A stretch of 64,000 bases of DNA from Symbiodinium natans. Taxonomy: Eukaryota; Sar; Dinophyceae; Suessiales; Symbiodiniaceae. The notes under the pieces are model-generated. The model saw nothing but the letters and a program-made list of their open reading frames with translations. It had not been told where the DNA came from and did no database searches. The stretch lies in the NCBI GenBank assembly GCA_905221605.1, contig CAJNDS010000813.1, positions 250,001 to 314,000 of the forward strand, in the 5' to 3' direction. Positions 52,403 to 63,771 of this stretch are shown here, one piece after another. How positions within the stretch are numbered: position 1 is the first letter of the stretch; each line of letters starts with the position of its first letter. The translations under genes and the position numbers were made by a program.

Positions 52403-52789
52403 AAGCAGCAAGGCGACTACAAGTCTAATTGCAGTCTAGTATATTATGGATCCAACCTCAATCTGGCATCCAGCGGCCAAGACGCCCTCACTTTACATGT
52501 GTGGAGTATGTGTCCATAATTTCGTAATTATAGGTGGTTTTTTTTCCAAAAGCACCGTGGAGCATTGTTCGAGTTGTCCTTAAACAAACTCGAAGTTTGA
52601 CTGCTGCGATTTGTGTGTGTGTATATGAAAATGGATGTCTCTTTGCAGAGCAATACGGGGAAACTTGACGAGGAGGTAGGCAGTGGGGGCCTGCGTTCTT
52701 CGAGTTGTCCTCACACGAAAGCCGATTCAGGCACTTTTGCGCGCTTGTGAAAATTGGAAATGATTTTGGCAGGGCAGCAGGGAAAACTT

Positions 52790-52915
52790 ACAGAGGCACT
52801 CCCATATGTCTATATGTATATACACTCTCTACAGTATGAATACATTGAGGTATGTACATTTGCTGCCATGTATGTATACACATATATACACATGTACATC
52901 CATTTTGTGCATTCC
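52790..52915. repeat. TATGTATATACA-rich tract
   Basis: Loose TATATGTATATAC, ATGTATGTATACACATATATACACATG units. Confidence 0.6.
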
Positions 52916-54007
52916 TGCATCCACGTGTACCTACAGTTTATGTGTTGTTTACTGTCCTGAATGACATGGGTCAGATTGGAGCTTGAAATGCACTGTGTTT
53001 TGGGGACCTGGACTGTCCGAACTGCTGCAATTGCAATTTTGTGATGGCGTGGTGTGATTCAAACTGAGTTAGGATGGTACTATGCAACTCCCTGAAAGTT
53101 CTCTTCTATGTTCCAATTGCAGAACCAATAGTCGGCACGCGCTAAGTCTAGTAAGGGTATTTTCAGTTTTTGGAAAGGTGCCAAGTTCATAAGAAAATCC
53201 AAGTTGCAACATGTGACATTTTTCTCGGGGGTGCCGTTACCCAACCCGACCACTTTTTGAGAAGAACAACCTGACATCATATACGGCTCATTCGTAACTA
53301 TGAGAAAAGTGCATGGGCTCCCTCGATAAAGGCCAGTTGAGACATAATCTCCGACGAGCTTGTCCCTTAAGGATTTTCAAGGCTGCATGCCCCTCATGGC
53401 ACGGCGGCTCTTTGAGGCCAAAGTAACCTTTTACAGCCCATATGGGTGCTTCAAGACACCTGTTTTGGCACTTTGAGCCGATGCGCTGCCTTTGAGGCTT
53501 CTCGGGACGGACTCCAGAGGAGCGATGTTCAAGCGACTCACGTGGTTACACGTGGTTCGTTACCTGGAAACAGCGATTGCGAATCTATGAGATTGGTTGT
53601 CGATATCATTCTCGGGATGAGGCTCTTGGGGCCGAACTTGATCGCTACGCGGCCCGCCTTGGACCTGAAGCCCCTGAATGAAGTTTCCTGCTGCGACGGG
53701 CCACGTGCCCGTCCACGCTCAGAGCCGGTCGGCGGCTGGCGGGTGTCCGATTCAGGTCAAAAACAAGGAAAAAAGGCGAGGGAGAGGCTGTGTTGGGTCG
53801 GCGGAGCATGAGATTTCATGTTGCTCCTTAGGCCCGAGGGCCTCGGCGGATTTGACGGTGCCATGCGCTGCATATTTGTTGCAAGAGGGGACACCATGAG
53901 ACACAAGACATATCCAACACCTGCACTCTCTCGTCAACTGGAGCAGCTACACGACCATAGACGGCCTGGAAAGCGAAAACCTTAAAGCGGAGAAACTCGC
54001 TGTGCGG

Positions 54008-54066
54008 AGCGGGTTTCAGGTTTAGGTTTTGGGGTTTGGGGCTTAGGGCTTTGGAGTTTGGAGAAA
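54008..54066. repeat. Degenerate TTTAGGG-like repeat
   Basis: GGTTTAGGTTTTGGGG, TTTGGGGCTTAGGGC and TTTGGAGTTTGGAG are diverged telomere-type units, similar to the block at 27.4-27.6 kb. Confidence 0.6.
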
Positions 54067-54472
54067 CCGACTTGTATCAGAGCCACATCGCTGCTGCTTA
54101 CGCTGGGACAGTTGACAATGTCGGTCTGCACCAGCAAAATCTACGAGCATCTCTGAGGTGAAGGGTTATCGAGTCTGCCAGTGACGCCACACGATAGTGA
54201 GAACAATCAGCTTTGGCTTGAAGCGTTTTGTGGCCACAGCTCTGTGAGACCGAAGCATATTGCGACCGGGGGGGAAAGCTAACCAGCATGCTCGACCATT
54301 GTATATGCCTGCAGCATGTGCGCACTGCTTGACTGCTTCGCGAGGAGTGCCGCCGACATGCAGGGCGAATCCTGCAGGGTGTGCGTGGCGAGCTGAATGC
54401 TGAGCTCCTGGCGAAAAAGGCTGGGATCGTAGCCGTCTGGACTGCGGATCTTCACCCATTCACCCTGCCTGC

Positions 54473-54706
54473 ATGATCAACTTGCTAGGACATCGCTTGG
54501 CATGCTTTTTGCTCCCCGAACTGGGCTTCGCAGTAGATGATGAGGAAAACTACCCAATAGGAACACAGCAACCTGTGAAGGTGATAATATTGTGTGTGTG
54601 CGTGTGGGTGGATGCATGCTTTTGTCGCGTCGCGTTTTGGCTGTTCGTGCAGGCGGACCTCGACTCGATGGAACTGCCCGTGGAGGACTCTATCTCCGAT
54701 CAGTAA
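54473..54706 (+). CDS. C-terminal exons of an unrecognised acidic protein
   Basis: A frame from an ATG at 54473 reads LGHRLACFLLPELGFAVDD, then EENYPIGTQQPVK. A 72-base phase-0 intron fits (AAG|GTGATA at 54581 to GTGCAG at 54652), joining to ADLDSMELPVEDSISDQ and TAA at 54706. Without splicing the frame stays open, so the intron is a hypothesis supported by its GT-rich, Cys/Val-only content. The family is unknown. Confidence 0.4.
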   Translation: MINLLGHRLACFLLPELGFAVDDEENYPIGTQQPVKVIILCVCVWVDACFCRVAFWLFVQADLDSMELPVEDSISDQ

Positions 54707-55185
54707 AACATGGTGTTGGGATCTTGCTTCTAAGATTGCTCGGAGATTGAAGACATGTGAACACGTCTCTCTCTCTGTCTGGGAACCACGAGAATTCCCG
54801 CATACATCTTTCAACCGACATGCCCAACCTCAGCCAGCTTCCAAATAATGAGTTTTGACATCATTAGGCTAGGTCCCGAGGCGCCATCATTTGCCAGGCA
54901 TCGGGTTCATTCCGGCAGGTCTTGGATTGATCCAAGATGGCTCGTCACATTCTCTAGTTATGGAGATGTCCAGTCGAAGTAACGAAAGCCAGCCTCTGAG
55001 GGCTGGCCGAGTCGCCTACCAAACGTAAGGTTAAACCACAGGGGTGTGGGGAGGGGTCCAGCTGGGGCCCAAATTGGGGAGCGTTCCCCACCTGGCTTCG
55101 GTGTCCAACGCCGTGTTGAGAGGCTTCGAGGTGCGGTGTCTGCCTTCATGGAACTTCATGGCCTCTCGAAACAGTGTACGGGTGA
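54707..55185. other. Spacer, nothing recognised
   Basis: There are only short overlapping ORFs without motifs. Confidence 0.4.
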
Positions 55186-55189
55186 GTTT

Positions 55190-55512
55190 AATTGCTCCCT
55201 CTGAAGAATACTCTGCGGTTGGGCATTCCAGGCATTCTCTGCAGATACTCCAAAGTTGGACGCTCCAAAGAATTCCAGGGATTCTCTGGGTCGGGCCTCC
55301 CAGAAAAACTCTGTGAGAAAAAGCGCTCGGGGCAGGGCACTCTACTCTGGGTCCAGGGGTTCTCTGGGGTTGGGCAGTCCAGGCATTCTCTGAGGATGGG
55401 CTTGGGGCTGGGCACTCGACGGATTTTTGGAGATACGCTGGGTTGCACTCCGACTGCTAAAGGTTCTCTAGGGGATCCAGGGATTCTCTGGCGATGCCTT
55501 AGGGTGGGATAG
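55190..55512. repeat. Degenerate minisatellite with core CCAGGGATTCTCTGGG
   Basis: Variants of CCAGG(G/C)ATTCTCTG, CCAGGGGTTCTCTGGGG and ATCCAGGGATTCTCTGG recur at about 55228, 55270, 55352, 55378 and 55478. They are separated by TGGGCACTC/TTGGGCA-type spacers. Units are 30-60 bp and diverged. Confidence 0.7.
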
Positions 55513-56983
55513 GGGTGATGGGCGAGGAGTAGACCGACCGTGCACCGGGTAGTCAACTGTCTGTTCGATCAATGCTGTTCCCGTGGCTTCTCGAGCAACT
55601 GCACTAGCTTTCATTCCTCCCATCCCCCACACGTCTTACAAATTGGCCATTCAACAGCATTGGCACAGCAATGGCTTCTCTTTGAATGCGTTTTGCCTTG
55701 AGGAGGACCACCTTCTACCACTTTCCATCTAGCAGCCTCGCCTCTTGAAGCGAAGCTGGAGTCAGAAAGAGAGTGCTCTTCGGAGTGCGCTCTTCTCCGA
55801 CAGACCAAGCCTGTAAGGTGAATTAGGCTAGCCTCATTCAGCAAGGTGCTAGGGTGGCAATGGGATGGCATATTTCTTGGGGTGTTGGTGCTGCCTGGTG
55901 CGAGCATGAACGTGTGAACAGCCAAGCTGTTGCCACAACAAGTTCGGGAGCGCTCCTGAACTGTTCTGTCCGTGCCTTTGGTTCTTTTTTGGAGTATTTG
56001 GAGAGCTCTTAGAAATCATTCTATATTACTACAATTCTCTCCTAAGCCTTAAGCTCTTCTGCGACACGTAGTTGAAGGCGAACATGAGCTTGTTTGAATT
56101 ACAGGAATGCAGCACGGTATGCACGTTTTATTTGCCGACTATAGATTTGCGGACATCTGCTGCAATGCTAGCAGGTCTCAAATCGGATTGTTGCGAGTGT
56201 CTAGGCTTGCATGGGCTCCTGCATGGCGTATTCGGTGCCGGAGTAGTTCCAGCGGCCAACGGCAAATCTGCCGTGCGGGATTGTCTGCTTTGGTCCCCAG
56301 TACCTTGGGTCGGCATATGTCGGCATTGCATGGATCAGGCTTCCAAGCAAGAACAAGGAGCTAGATTGAGTCGTGCCAAGGACGGTTCTGCCGCATGACG
56401 TCTGCACTGCCTCCCACCTGCTTTCCAAGAGATACACCCTGATGTTTCCCTACCTCCGAAATACCTATGTACTCCATCCTGCTGTCTATTTCGGAGCTGC
56501 TCAAGAGCGACAGTTGCCTCAAAAGCACGCTTCAAACTGGCTGCTGCAAACAGCAACCTCAGCTTGCTGGGACAACTTGTACAGCTATAGACTGGCCTGC
56601 AGCAGTGCTCCCACAGGAAATCATGCATGCACACGCCACTAGATAGGCGCAAGTGATTGCATGAAGAGGGGTTGTCTGTGCCCGTACAAGCACAGTTGTC
56701 TTCACCCTTTTCGCTTGCGGCCAACAATTAGGAGATGAGGAATGTTAAAAACCCTAGAAGGACAAAGAACATGGGAGGTGCGAATCCGTAAGCGGAGCTG
56801 TTGCTTGTCAAAACCCTAAACTACGGACGGCGATGGGAAGTGGGGATCTGCCCGAACACCACGAATGAAAGGTCTCTACTTTGTGCGGAGTTCCGCGAGA
56901 ACAGAGAGGAGGCTGCTGTGCTTTATTTGCTTGCCACGAGTCAAAGAGCGTGCAATACTTACGAAGACATCAGTAATATGTCT

Positions 56984-57082
56984 ATATATATATAAGTAAA
57001 ACATACTTGAATATATATATATATATATGTATATATATACATATACATATATGTATATATATATATATATACATACACATGT
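56984..57082. repeat. (TA)n microsatellite with TATACATA variants
   Basis: TATATATATATAAG, ATATATATATATATATG and TATATATACATATACATATATG units. Confidence 0.9.
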
Positions 57083-57949
57083 GATTGTGTATGTTACCCC
57101 TCCAAAGCCCACCGTTTAAGACCCCAACGCCAATCCTAATGCACCGTACCGAAAGCAACTTCGCATAATTGAAATACAACGCCCTAGTCTTTTCAATAAG
57201 CCAACATATGGCAGTAAAGATCAGTAAAGTATTTGCCCTCTATACAAAGTGCTACACTCGCCTAAAACCCTTTTGGACCAGCTTCAGGAGTCGGGCCAGG
57301 TGCCTGGTCTACATGTTTGGGTAGTGACCTTTTTCGGTGATATTGATTTCAATCACGCAAGAGTCATCACCGCAACGGCAGGTTACAGCCAAACTACCAC
57401 TACCTCACAATATCGAGTGTTGTCATGAGTTGCCGTTTTACCAAATTTTACAACATGGCCCGTTAATGTATTGTTACAATGGTGGCGTTCGTTGAGGCAG
57501 ACTCTCACCGACCCCCTCCCTTCACATTTAGTTGCAGAGTAAGTACATTAGGTGGGGGTGGGGGGTCAAGGTGTGAGTCAGGCCTCTTTTTGAGGAAGGG
57601 GTTCAGATTTTGACTCGAGCAAGTCCAGTAATCAGGGGCACATTCTTTATCGCATTTCTACTGCTTACTGGATCGATTCGTTGATGTACAAAACACATGG
57701 CCTCTAACAAGAATATTTCTTTTATCCATTTGACATTCAGAACGTATAGACCAATGCCCCTAATTTACTAGTTCCTCAAGTAAAAATAGCCATAAATGGC
57801 ATACCTGATTCGTTTTCTTGAACGGCATTAAGGCTGTCCAAGCTGATTAAATTGTTTTCATGCTACTGACTGGCAGTTACAACTGAAATCACAGGCTGAG
57901 GTCCAAATTGCCCCAGTGTTTACCCACTCAACCAAATGCGGCCCAAGAT

Positions 57950-58210
57950 CCAAGGTATGTTCACATGAAACCATTTCAGCCCGTATGGAGGGAAGAGCAG
58001 CACAAAACCGTCAGACCAAAACCCAACCGATTCTGCCCATAGGGAGGGAAAAGCAGCAAACCAGTGCTGGCCAAGTGCCGAATCCGGAGAGGTACCTTGA
58101 ATCTAGCAGTATAAAGTTGCAAGAACCAAGAACCAAGATTTCCAGGAAAGCTTGGGTTCCCGTACGTGGGCCCGCCAAGAACCAAGAACCAAGACTCTCA
58201 GAAAGTATTG
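57950..58210. repeat. Direct repeats around (AGAACCA) and CCGTATGGAGGGA
   Basis: AAGAACCAAGAACCAAGA occurs twice (about 58119 and 58178). CCCGTATGGAGGGAAGAGCAGCA and CCCATAGGGAGGGAAAAGCA form a second pair (about 57979 and 58037). Confidence 0.55.
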
Positions 58211-58485
58211 GGGCGAATTGAAGCGGAGTGTTTAATGACAAAGAGTCCAAATCCGGCGACCAAGAATCGCCCCAAAACTTGGTGGGCATTTTGGTTCATT
58301 GGCTAAAGGGCCTCGGTTTGATAAAAGCTAAAGCAGACCCGTGCCCTGGCTCCAAGATTTCCCTGGATCTTAGTTCCCGGGCCCCGTTTGAATTCGAAAG
58401 GGGCATGTAAAACGAACACAAACTTCAGGAATTAACATTTCAATACCCGAGGTGAGTTTGGAGCGGGGGTTCACTATCTCAATCT

Positions 58486-58569
58486 GGAATATATATATAT
58501 ATATGTATGCTTCTAAATAAATATCTTTATCTATATCAATATTTATATCTATATCTATATCTATGTGAT

Positions 58570-58603
<34 letters not shown>

Positions 58604-58645
58604 TGCGTCTCTGTGTCTCGGTGGTGTGGGTGTGTGTGTAGTTCA
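58486..58645. repeat. (TA)n, (TATC)n and (GT)n compound microsatellite
   Basis: ATATATATATATATG is followed by TATCTATATCTATATCTATG and then (GT)n at about 58572-58602, with GTGTGGGTGTGTGTG after. Confidence 0.9.
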
Positions 58646-59955
58646 CAGCAAACTTTACTTCAATCCATGGTGTAAGAGTAAGAATGTTCACGGCCAGCTG
58701 TTCGCTTGTGCTGGATGGGCAGGTGCAGTACTGCAACGACGTCACTGACGAGGCTTGAGGGCTCATCATCTTCAGCATTGGCCACTGAACAAGATGAGCA
58801 AGTCTCTCGAGCTGTGTAAGAGTCACTGTGCCATGAAGAAGGTGAAGTGCAGCAAGTCCTATGACGTCCATAAGCTGAACCAGTCTTTGAACTCAGTTTG
58901 TTTCACGGCCTCTAGAGTCCGGCAAGGATGTGGTCATAGGGAGTGGCGATGAAGGTTCACAATGAGTTCCGGAATCGTATGTCAATTTTGGTACTTGTTG
59001 GCCGCGTTTTGGCAGTGTTGACATGTAGATGTGTTGGCACAGTATCGTGTGCTGCAGATCCTCTGCTGCTGCTCCTCTGAGGTCTGGAGCGCCAAACTTT
59101 AGCGCTGCAGCCTGCAAGTGGATGCTTGACAAATTCTGAATCAACTGAGGCTTTGCAGTCAAGTGTCTTCAGGTGTAGAAAGGGCAAGCTTTCTCTTCTG
59201 GAACACCCTACGTTCAGCAGAGCAGACTTCCTTGATTTGCCCTTGAACGCCATGAGGAGCACGGAGATTGGCCTCTGCCGGATGGATGATGCTTATAGGT
59301 CTCTGGGCAGGAACTCTCGAAAATGCTGATAAGGGGGGCCATAATCACCCAGTCAAGAGTATCTTTGTGCTCGGCCGGTTCCCGTTGTGTTAGCTCGACC
59401 TGTGCCCTTTGTTTCTATGTCCCATGGCCTTCCGTTGAGGTTGACTTCTTGCGATCCGCTTAAGTGATGGTGCAACACGTGGCATATGGCGCCAATGGAG
59501 CGATGCTGTTTCACTGAGTCACTGGAGTCTTCAAGTCAAGTCGACTTCTTTGAAGGATCCTGTTCAGGCACTCAGTACCTGATAAGCAGGATGTATAGTT
59601 ATATAGAAATGCACCGCACAAACGGAAGGGTGCAAAATGCGGGCGGAAAGCAACTGCCACTGCACTATTCCATAAGAAGGGCATTGCTTTCGGCAGTCGA
59701 GGGCTTCTTGCTCCGCACGCGTCCAGCAATGCTAAGATCGGAGCTTGCGCATGCCCGCGTTTGTGGCCTCAGCTGGGACTACCTGCTTCCGTCACGCGCA
59801 TATCACGGATAAGAAAATGTAGACACGAAGGATTGCGTTGGTTCTGCTGCATGTTGCTGTCAGCCTATCGTAGCAAGATGTCCACGATTGAGGCTGTATA
59901 TTGTTATTTTGAGTAGTTTGAGAAAACTCTGCACTTTTGACCGAGTTTCACCGAG

Positions 59956-60680
59956 GTGCGCAGTACCTGTACAGCCTCCTGGAGGCAGTTCTGAACTGCA
60001 AGATAGGCAGATACATGGTGCGTCAGGCTGTAGCTATCTGCAGCTGTTTCAGCTTGTGACGACAATTCACGAGTTTGCTGCAAGCGCATTCAGAGCTTCA
60101 GAAGGCTAGGGCCTAGGGTTCTCTTGGCTTTGCTGTGACATGGGCTTTGTCATGGTTCTGCATTTTCAACTGGCAACCTGCAGCTTAGACATGCTGAAAC
60201 CACTGAAGCTGCGAGGATCACAGCGGTGGTTGCACTGTTGTCAAGTCTGCAGGTGGGCGGAGTGTTGGTGGGCACACTCCTCGGATTTGCATGTGCGTTT
60301 GTAAGATCTCGAAAATGTCAGAGCAGTTTCATCCGATGGTGCTTTCCCGGGTGCCGTCCGCAATTTGGAGCAGCAAGGCCCTTTCCAGTCCGGCCACTCG
60401 CAGCAGCGGCTCGCTCGCGGTATATGCATTACTGAGCATCAATGGTCTCATGATAGCCTCACGCGCATCAAACTGACAAATTTCGCACAGCTGTCAGCAA
60501 AGGTTGCGAAGGGTGGTCCGGGAATCAGAGGCCATGCACAAGTTGAATGTGAGTTCTTGATTCTGCACTACCATGCCCTCCACCCTGACTTTCGGAGTTA
60601 CCGCCTGCAGTCAGCAGGCGCATTTCAAGATCGAAGTGCTAAACTCCGTCCACTTCGCATCGCTGGTTGAGCCTGGTTGC
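59956..60680 (+). CDS. PIMT-like methyltransferase, C-terminal exons
   Basis: Five exons read in family order. 59956-59984, after CCGAG, gives (G)AQYLYSLLE. 60253-60271, after CTGCAG, gives VGGVLV. The exon from 60378, after GCAAG, gives (G)PFQSGHSQQRL. 60498-60548 gives QRLRRVVRESEAMHKLN, with donor GTGAGT. The exon from 60630, after TTTCAAG, gives IEVLNSVHFASLVEP. VGG-L-VGPF and the later strand are the C-terminal core of the PIMT-type Rossmann fold; the latter motifs match what I recall of dinoflagellate PIMT-like proteins. The donors at 59985 (GAG|GCAGTT) and 60272 (GTGG|GCACAC) are GC. The first exon needs one preceding base in phase 1, exactly what the exon ending at 35429 supplies. No N-terminal exons are visible within 20 kb upstream other than those at 32.9-35.4 kb. 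The final exon boundary after VEP is unknown. Confidence 0.65.
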
Positions 60681-60768
60681 CAAGCTTCGGTGTGATCCTG
60701 CATACCTGTGAATCCCTGTATGATCCTTTCATGTCGGCTCGAATCTTCCTGAGGCCGCCAGCTACTCA

Positions 60769-60905
60769 AGAAATCAGCCCGGACCTCGGTTTGCCGATAG
60801 GGTCGCGAATGCCTGGGACACTTTGGAAAGCAACGAAGGCTATGAGTGGATGAATGACCGGCTTCTGCAGTGTGATACCAGCGATCATGTCATGTTGTGT
60901 GCATA
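60769..60905 (+). CDS. Exon-like frame downstream of the methyltransferase
   Basis: After ATCAG the frame reads PGPRFADRVANAWDTLESNE, then GYEWMNDRLLQCDTSDH, to a TAA. It is strongly protein-like. It could be a further exon of the methyltransferase gene or the start of the next one. Phase from the preceding exon is not settled. Confidence 0.35.
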
Positions 60906-62370
60906 AGATTGCATAAGCGTATCAGCGGGAGCGCTTTCTGAAGCAACCAAAGGTGACTTGGATGCGGCAGCCTCAGCTGATGTCTCGGCTGGAAACTCTG
61001 AAAGAGATGGAATTGTTGAAATGTACGACATCTTATATATATATATATGTGCATATGTTAATGTAGCATAGACAGACACACAGTCGGCGAAGTCAAGCAC
61101 GGCAGTTGTGGATCGAGGAAGACTTTGCAACCAGAATTTGCACCGATGTTGTGCTTGATTTTAGTTGGTTCGCTGCCGTTCGTGAGTTGTGCGGCGTGCC
61201 AATGTCCGCTGATCTCCAAGAGCCGCAGCCATTAAACAAGTAGATGCTGAAAGCCACAGGCACAGTTTACAGGCTTGGATGCCTGGGCCTGCGCGTTGAA
61301 TGTTTTGTGCACCGTGCACGCGTAGTCATCAGCATGCGAAAGATTTTATGATGAGATGCGGGCGGGAGTGCTGCGATCTCGCTTTCACCTCCCCGCTGCA
61401 GAGGCACCTGCACCTCTCGGCGTCCTTCCGGCCGCTGCCTCAGAGGAGAACCCATAAAACCGGGCAGCAATCAACGGCAAACGGCCTGAAGGTTTAGGCT
61501 CTGGTGGAATCAGAGCTGCATGAGAAGTTCTCCTGCATTCTTCCTCAAATTCGAATGAAACCATTCCTCCCAGGTCGTTGGCCTGCCCGGAGTGCAACCG
61601 CCTCAGCTTGAAGCCTGTGTCAAGAGTGCTGTGGATCAATCACTTCCCACCCTATTGTTAGGTTTTAACTCCTGCCCAGGAATGCTGCAGAGTATCCCTG
61701 GAGTGGCAAGTTCTGCATGATCCCGACAATGCCCATAGAATAAGGATATTCGATTTCATTTAGCGAAACAGCCGCAAATTGACCACCAAAGCATTCGGGC
61801 TCACAGCGCACGCACACACAATCACACACACACACACACGGTGTCACAAACAAGGGCTATTGATAACAGCCGTGGGTAATCTGCAGGCTTCAGCCGCGCT
61901 TCCAGAGCTCGCTTGCATGGCTGGGTTAAGAAGTTGAAGCGACAAAAAACTTGAAGGTTTGGGCCTGTAGATCATACGAGCAGCTCAGACCTTGCATCTT
62001 CATCCGGAGATGTTTGTGCTTGCAAGCTCTGCATCATCCTCCACAGGCAACACTAACATCCAGGGCCTCTGGAGGATGTTTGAGGTCGACAGATCCAAAC
62101 ATAGCGTGAGGTATCTTCGCCATCCCAATGCAACTTGCTGAGATTTGCTGAGGCCCTTCTCCTTTGCGTTGCGCCAGAAGCCCTGGAGCGTTGAGCGAAA
62201 CTGGGCCTACCCTCGCAGCTTCAGGCGCCAAGTTGCATACTGCAGTTGATGGCTGGATAGTTGTGGCTTTGCTGTTGGCCGACTCAGGACATGAACACAG
62301 TTGAACACAGCGTAATCACATTGTGACAATCTGAGGGCTTGTACACGAGCCTCTGGTTCTGCTGGCCTCA
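60906..62370. other. Spacer with short microsatellites
   Basis: A TATATATATATATATG run lies at about 61034-61050 and an ACACAATCACACACACACACAC run at about 61811-61841. ORFs on both strands around 61267-61640 overlap and carry no motif. Confidence 0.45.
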
Positions 62371-62375
62371 GGCAA

Positions 62376-63094
62376 GTGGCTGCAGTCCTCATGCAGAACC
62401 AAGCTTCAGGTGGAGCCCTGAGAGTGCAGCGCAAGAATCGCTCACTTTCAAGTATCAATGTGTATCAATATTTTACGAGTCTCTACAAGTCAGCTGAGAA
62501 AGTTAGAGAGGACGAACGCACTGGGAGGCCTTGGGCTGGTTCCGTTGGAGTTGTGGGTGGAGCACATTCTTCCATGGCGCTTTGCCTCAGAGCAATCCAG
62601 ATGCAAACGATCTCTTTGTTAGCCTCAAGTCCCTTTGCACTTCCTTGTGCCGTGGCAGTATGGCTTCGGACGCAGACTTGGAAACTAGCAAAGTGCAACT
62701 GTGCTCGATGTACTTCGATATTCCAGGTGCCCGAGGTGGTGGCCTAGCCCTCGGGGTTCACATTTGGCTAGCCTTGGGCATCCAGATGTTTCCATGTCTT
62801 TCCCGTTCTCAAAGCGAGCAATCGTTCCGATGTTCCTGCAGGTTTGATGTGCCGGGAAAGCGGGCAAATTCAAAATCCGGCACGCTGCGCCGTCCTCAGT
62901 GCTGAGCTGTCCAGAGTGCTATAATGACAGCTACTGTAGTGTCCAAGATTTGGGGAACTTCGCTCCAGGGCGATCCTGGCGGCAGCAAGCAGAAGCATGT
63001 CAAAGGTGGAGCTCTCGGCCAGTTGTTGCGGTGCTCTCCAGATCTTGCCAATGCTTAGATGTGCCTTTGTCTTGTAGGACAGTCGACAGTTGAG
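62376..63094 (+). CDS. Unrecognised exon-like frames
   Basis: One frame (62376-62747) reads VYQYFTSLYKSAEKVREDER, then TGRPWAG. A second (62531-62905) reads FHGALPQSNPDANDLFVSLK, then SLCTSLCRGSM. A third at about 62960-63080 reads AILAAASRSMSKVELSASCC. They are in different frames and presumably joined by splicing if real. No family is known. Confidence 0.3.
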
Positions 63095-63237
63095 TGTTCA
63101 ACCACCAGTGATACAAAATACGTTGGACTCGAAAAAAAGGCTGAAATATTGCGTGTATGTTGACATTTGTACCATCGGGCCCTGTCCTTTGATAGTCTGT
63201 CTGCGTGATTATTATTAGGTTCACGTTGTGCTTGCAG

Positions 63238-63771
63238 GCTCCTTCATTCATCCACGTACGTTTCGCGCACAGGTTTGCCTATCTGGATGCGCAAAAAATC
63301 GTAGGCTCGCATAGGCTTCGTGTGTGGAGAGCACGCCGTGTAAAGTTGAAGCCTTCTCACGCAGGAATGCTCAAGTTGATGCATACCTTTCATTTGTTTG
63401 ACAAGAGAAGCAGTACACATTGTAGCGGCGGCGGCAGCTGCATCAGCAGTCGCACAGAAGCAATGCCAACACCGTCAAGCAACTCAGCAACGACCGCAGC
63501 GGAGCACCCATGCCACAGCATGTGTCATGCCATATCGGCACAGTCGGCACAAGCCGACGCAAACACATGTAACACACCTCACTGTGCTTTGCAGTGGCTT
63601 TGCTGGTGCCATTGCGCCCAACTAAGAAAGACACGGACAGAAGGACACGGTCAGGCAGAACGCCAGCACTGCGCACAGCACGCTTACGAATCAATGTCCC
63701 TGTTTTCTGTACCCATACAAAGGCTACCAAGGCCTCTGCGACTTCCAGGGCTTCTCGTGGCTTCTCAGTAG
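63238..63771 (+). CDS. Unrecognised ORF near the window end
   Basis: After CTTGCAG the frame reads APSFIHVRFAHRFAYLDAQK, then a basic segment, then a His/Cys/Ser-rich low-confidence tail, to 63771. A minus-strand frame of 162 codons (63443-63931) overlaps it. Only the first 45 codons look convincing. Another + frame continues to the window end from 63794. Confidence 0.25.
   Translation, partial: APSFIHVRFAHRFAYLDAQKIVGSHRLRVWRARRVKLKPSHAGMLKLMHTFHLFDKRSSTHCSGGGSCISSRTEAMPTPSSNSATTAAEHPCHSMCHAISAQSAQADANTCNTPHCALQWLCWCHCAQLRKTRTEGHGQAERQHCAQHAYESMSLFSVPIQRLPRPLRLPGLLVASQ

Larger units (their letters stand above)
52119..54470. other. Repeat-rich spacer, no recognised gene
   Basis: It holds the GGAA and TATATG tracts listed separately. 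A 121-codon + frame (53446-53811), with LVVDIILGMRLLGPNLIATR, has no motif. A piece at about 54096-54160 reads AAYAGTVDNVGLHQQNLR and could be an upstream exon of the 54.5 kb gene. Confidence 0.35.
55515..59950. other. Long gene-poor block
   Basis: Frames at 56072-56398 and 56373-56642 (+ strand) overlap other equally open frames. The antisense frame at 58957-59262 and + frames at 58755-58952 and 59486-59812 lack motifs. I looked here for the SAM-binding, SAPHIYA and MRYDRIY exons that should precede the methyltransferase C-terminus and found none. Confidence 0.4.
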
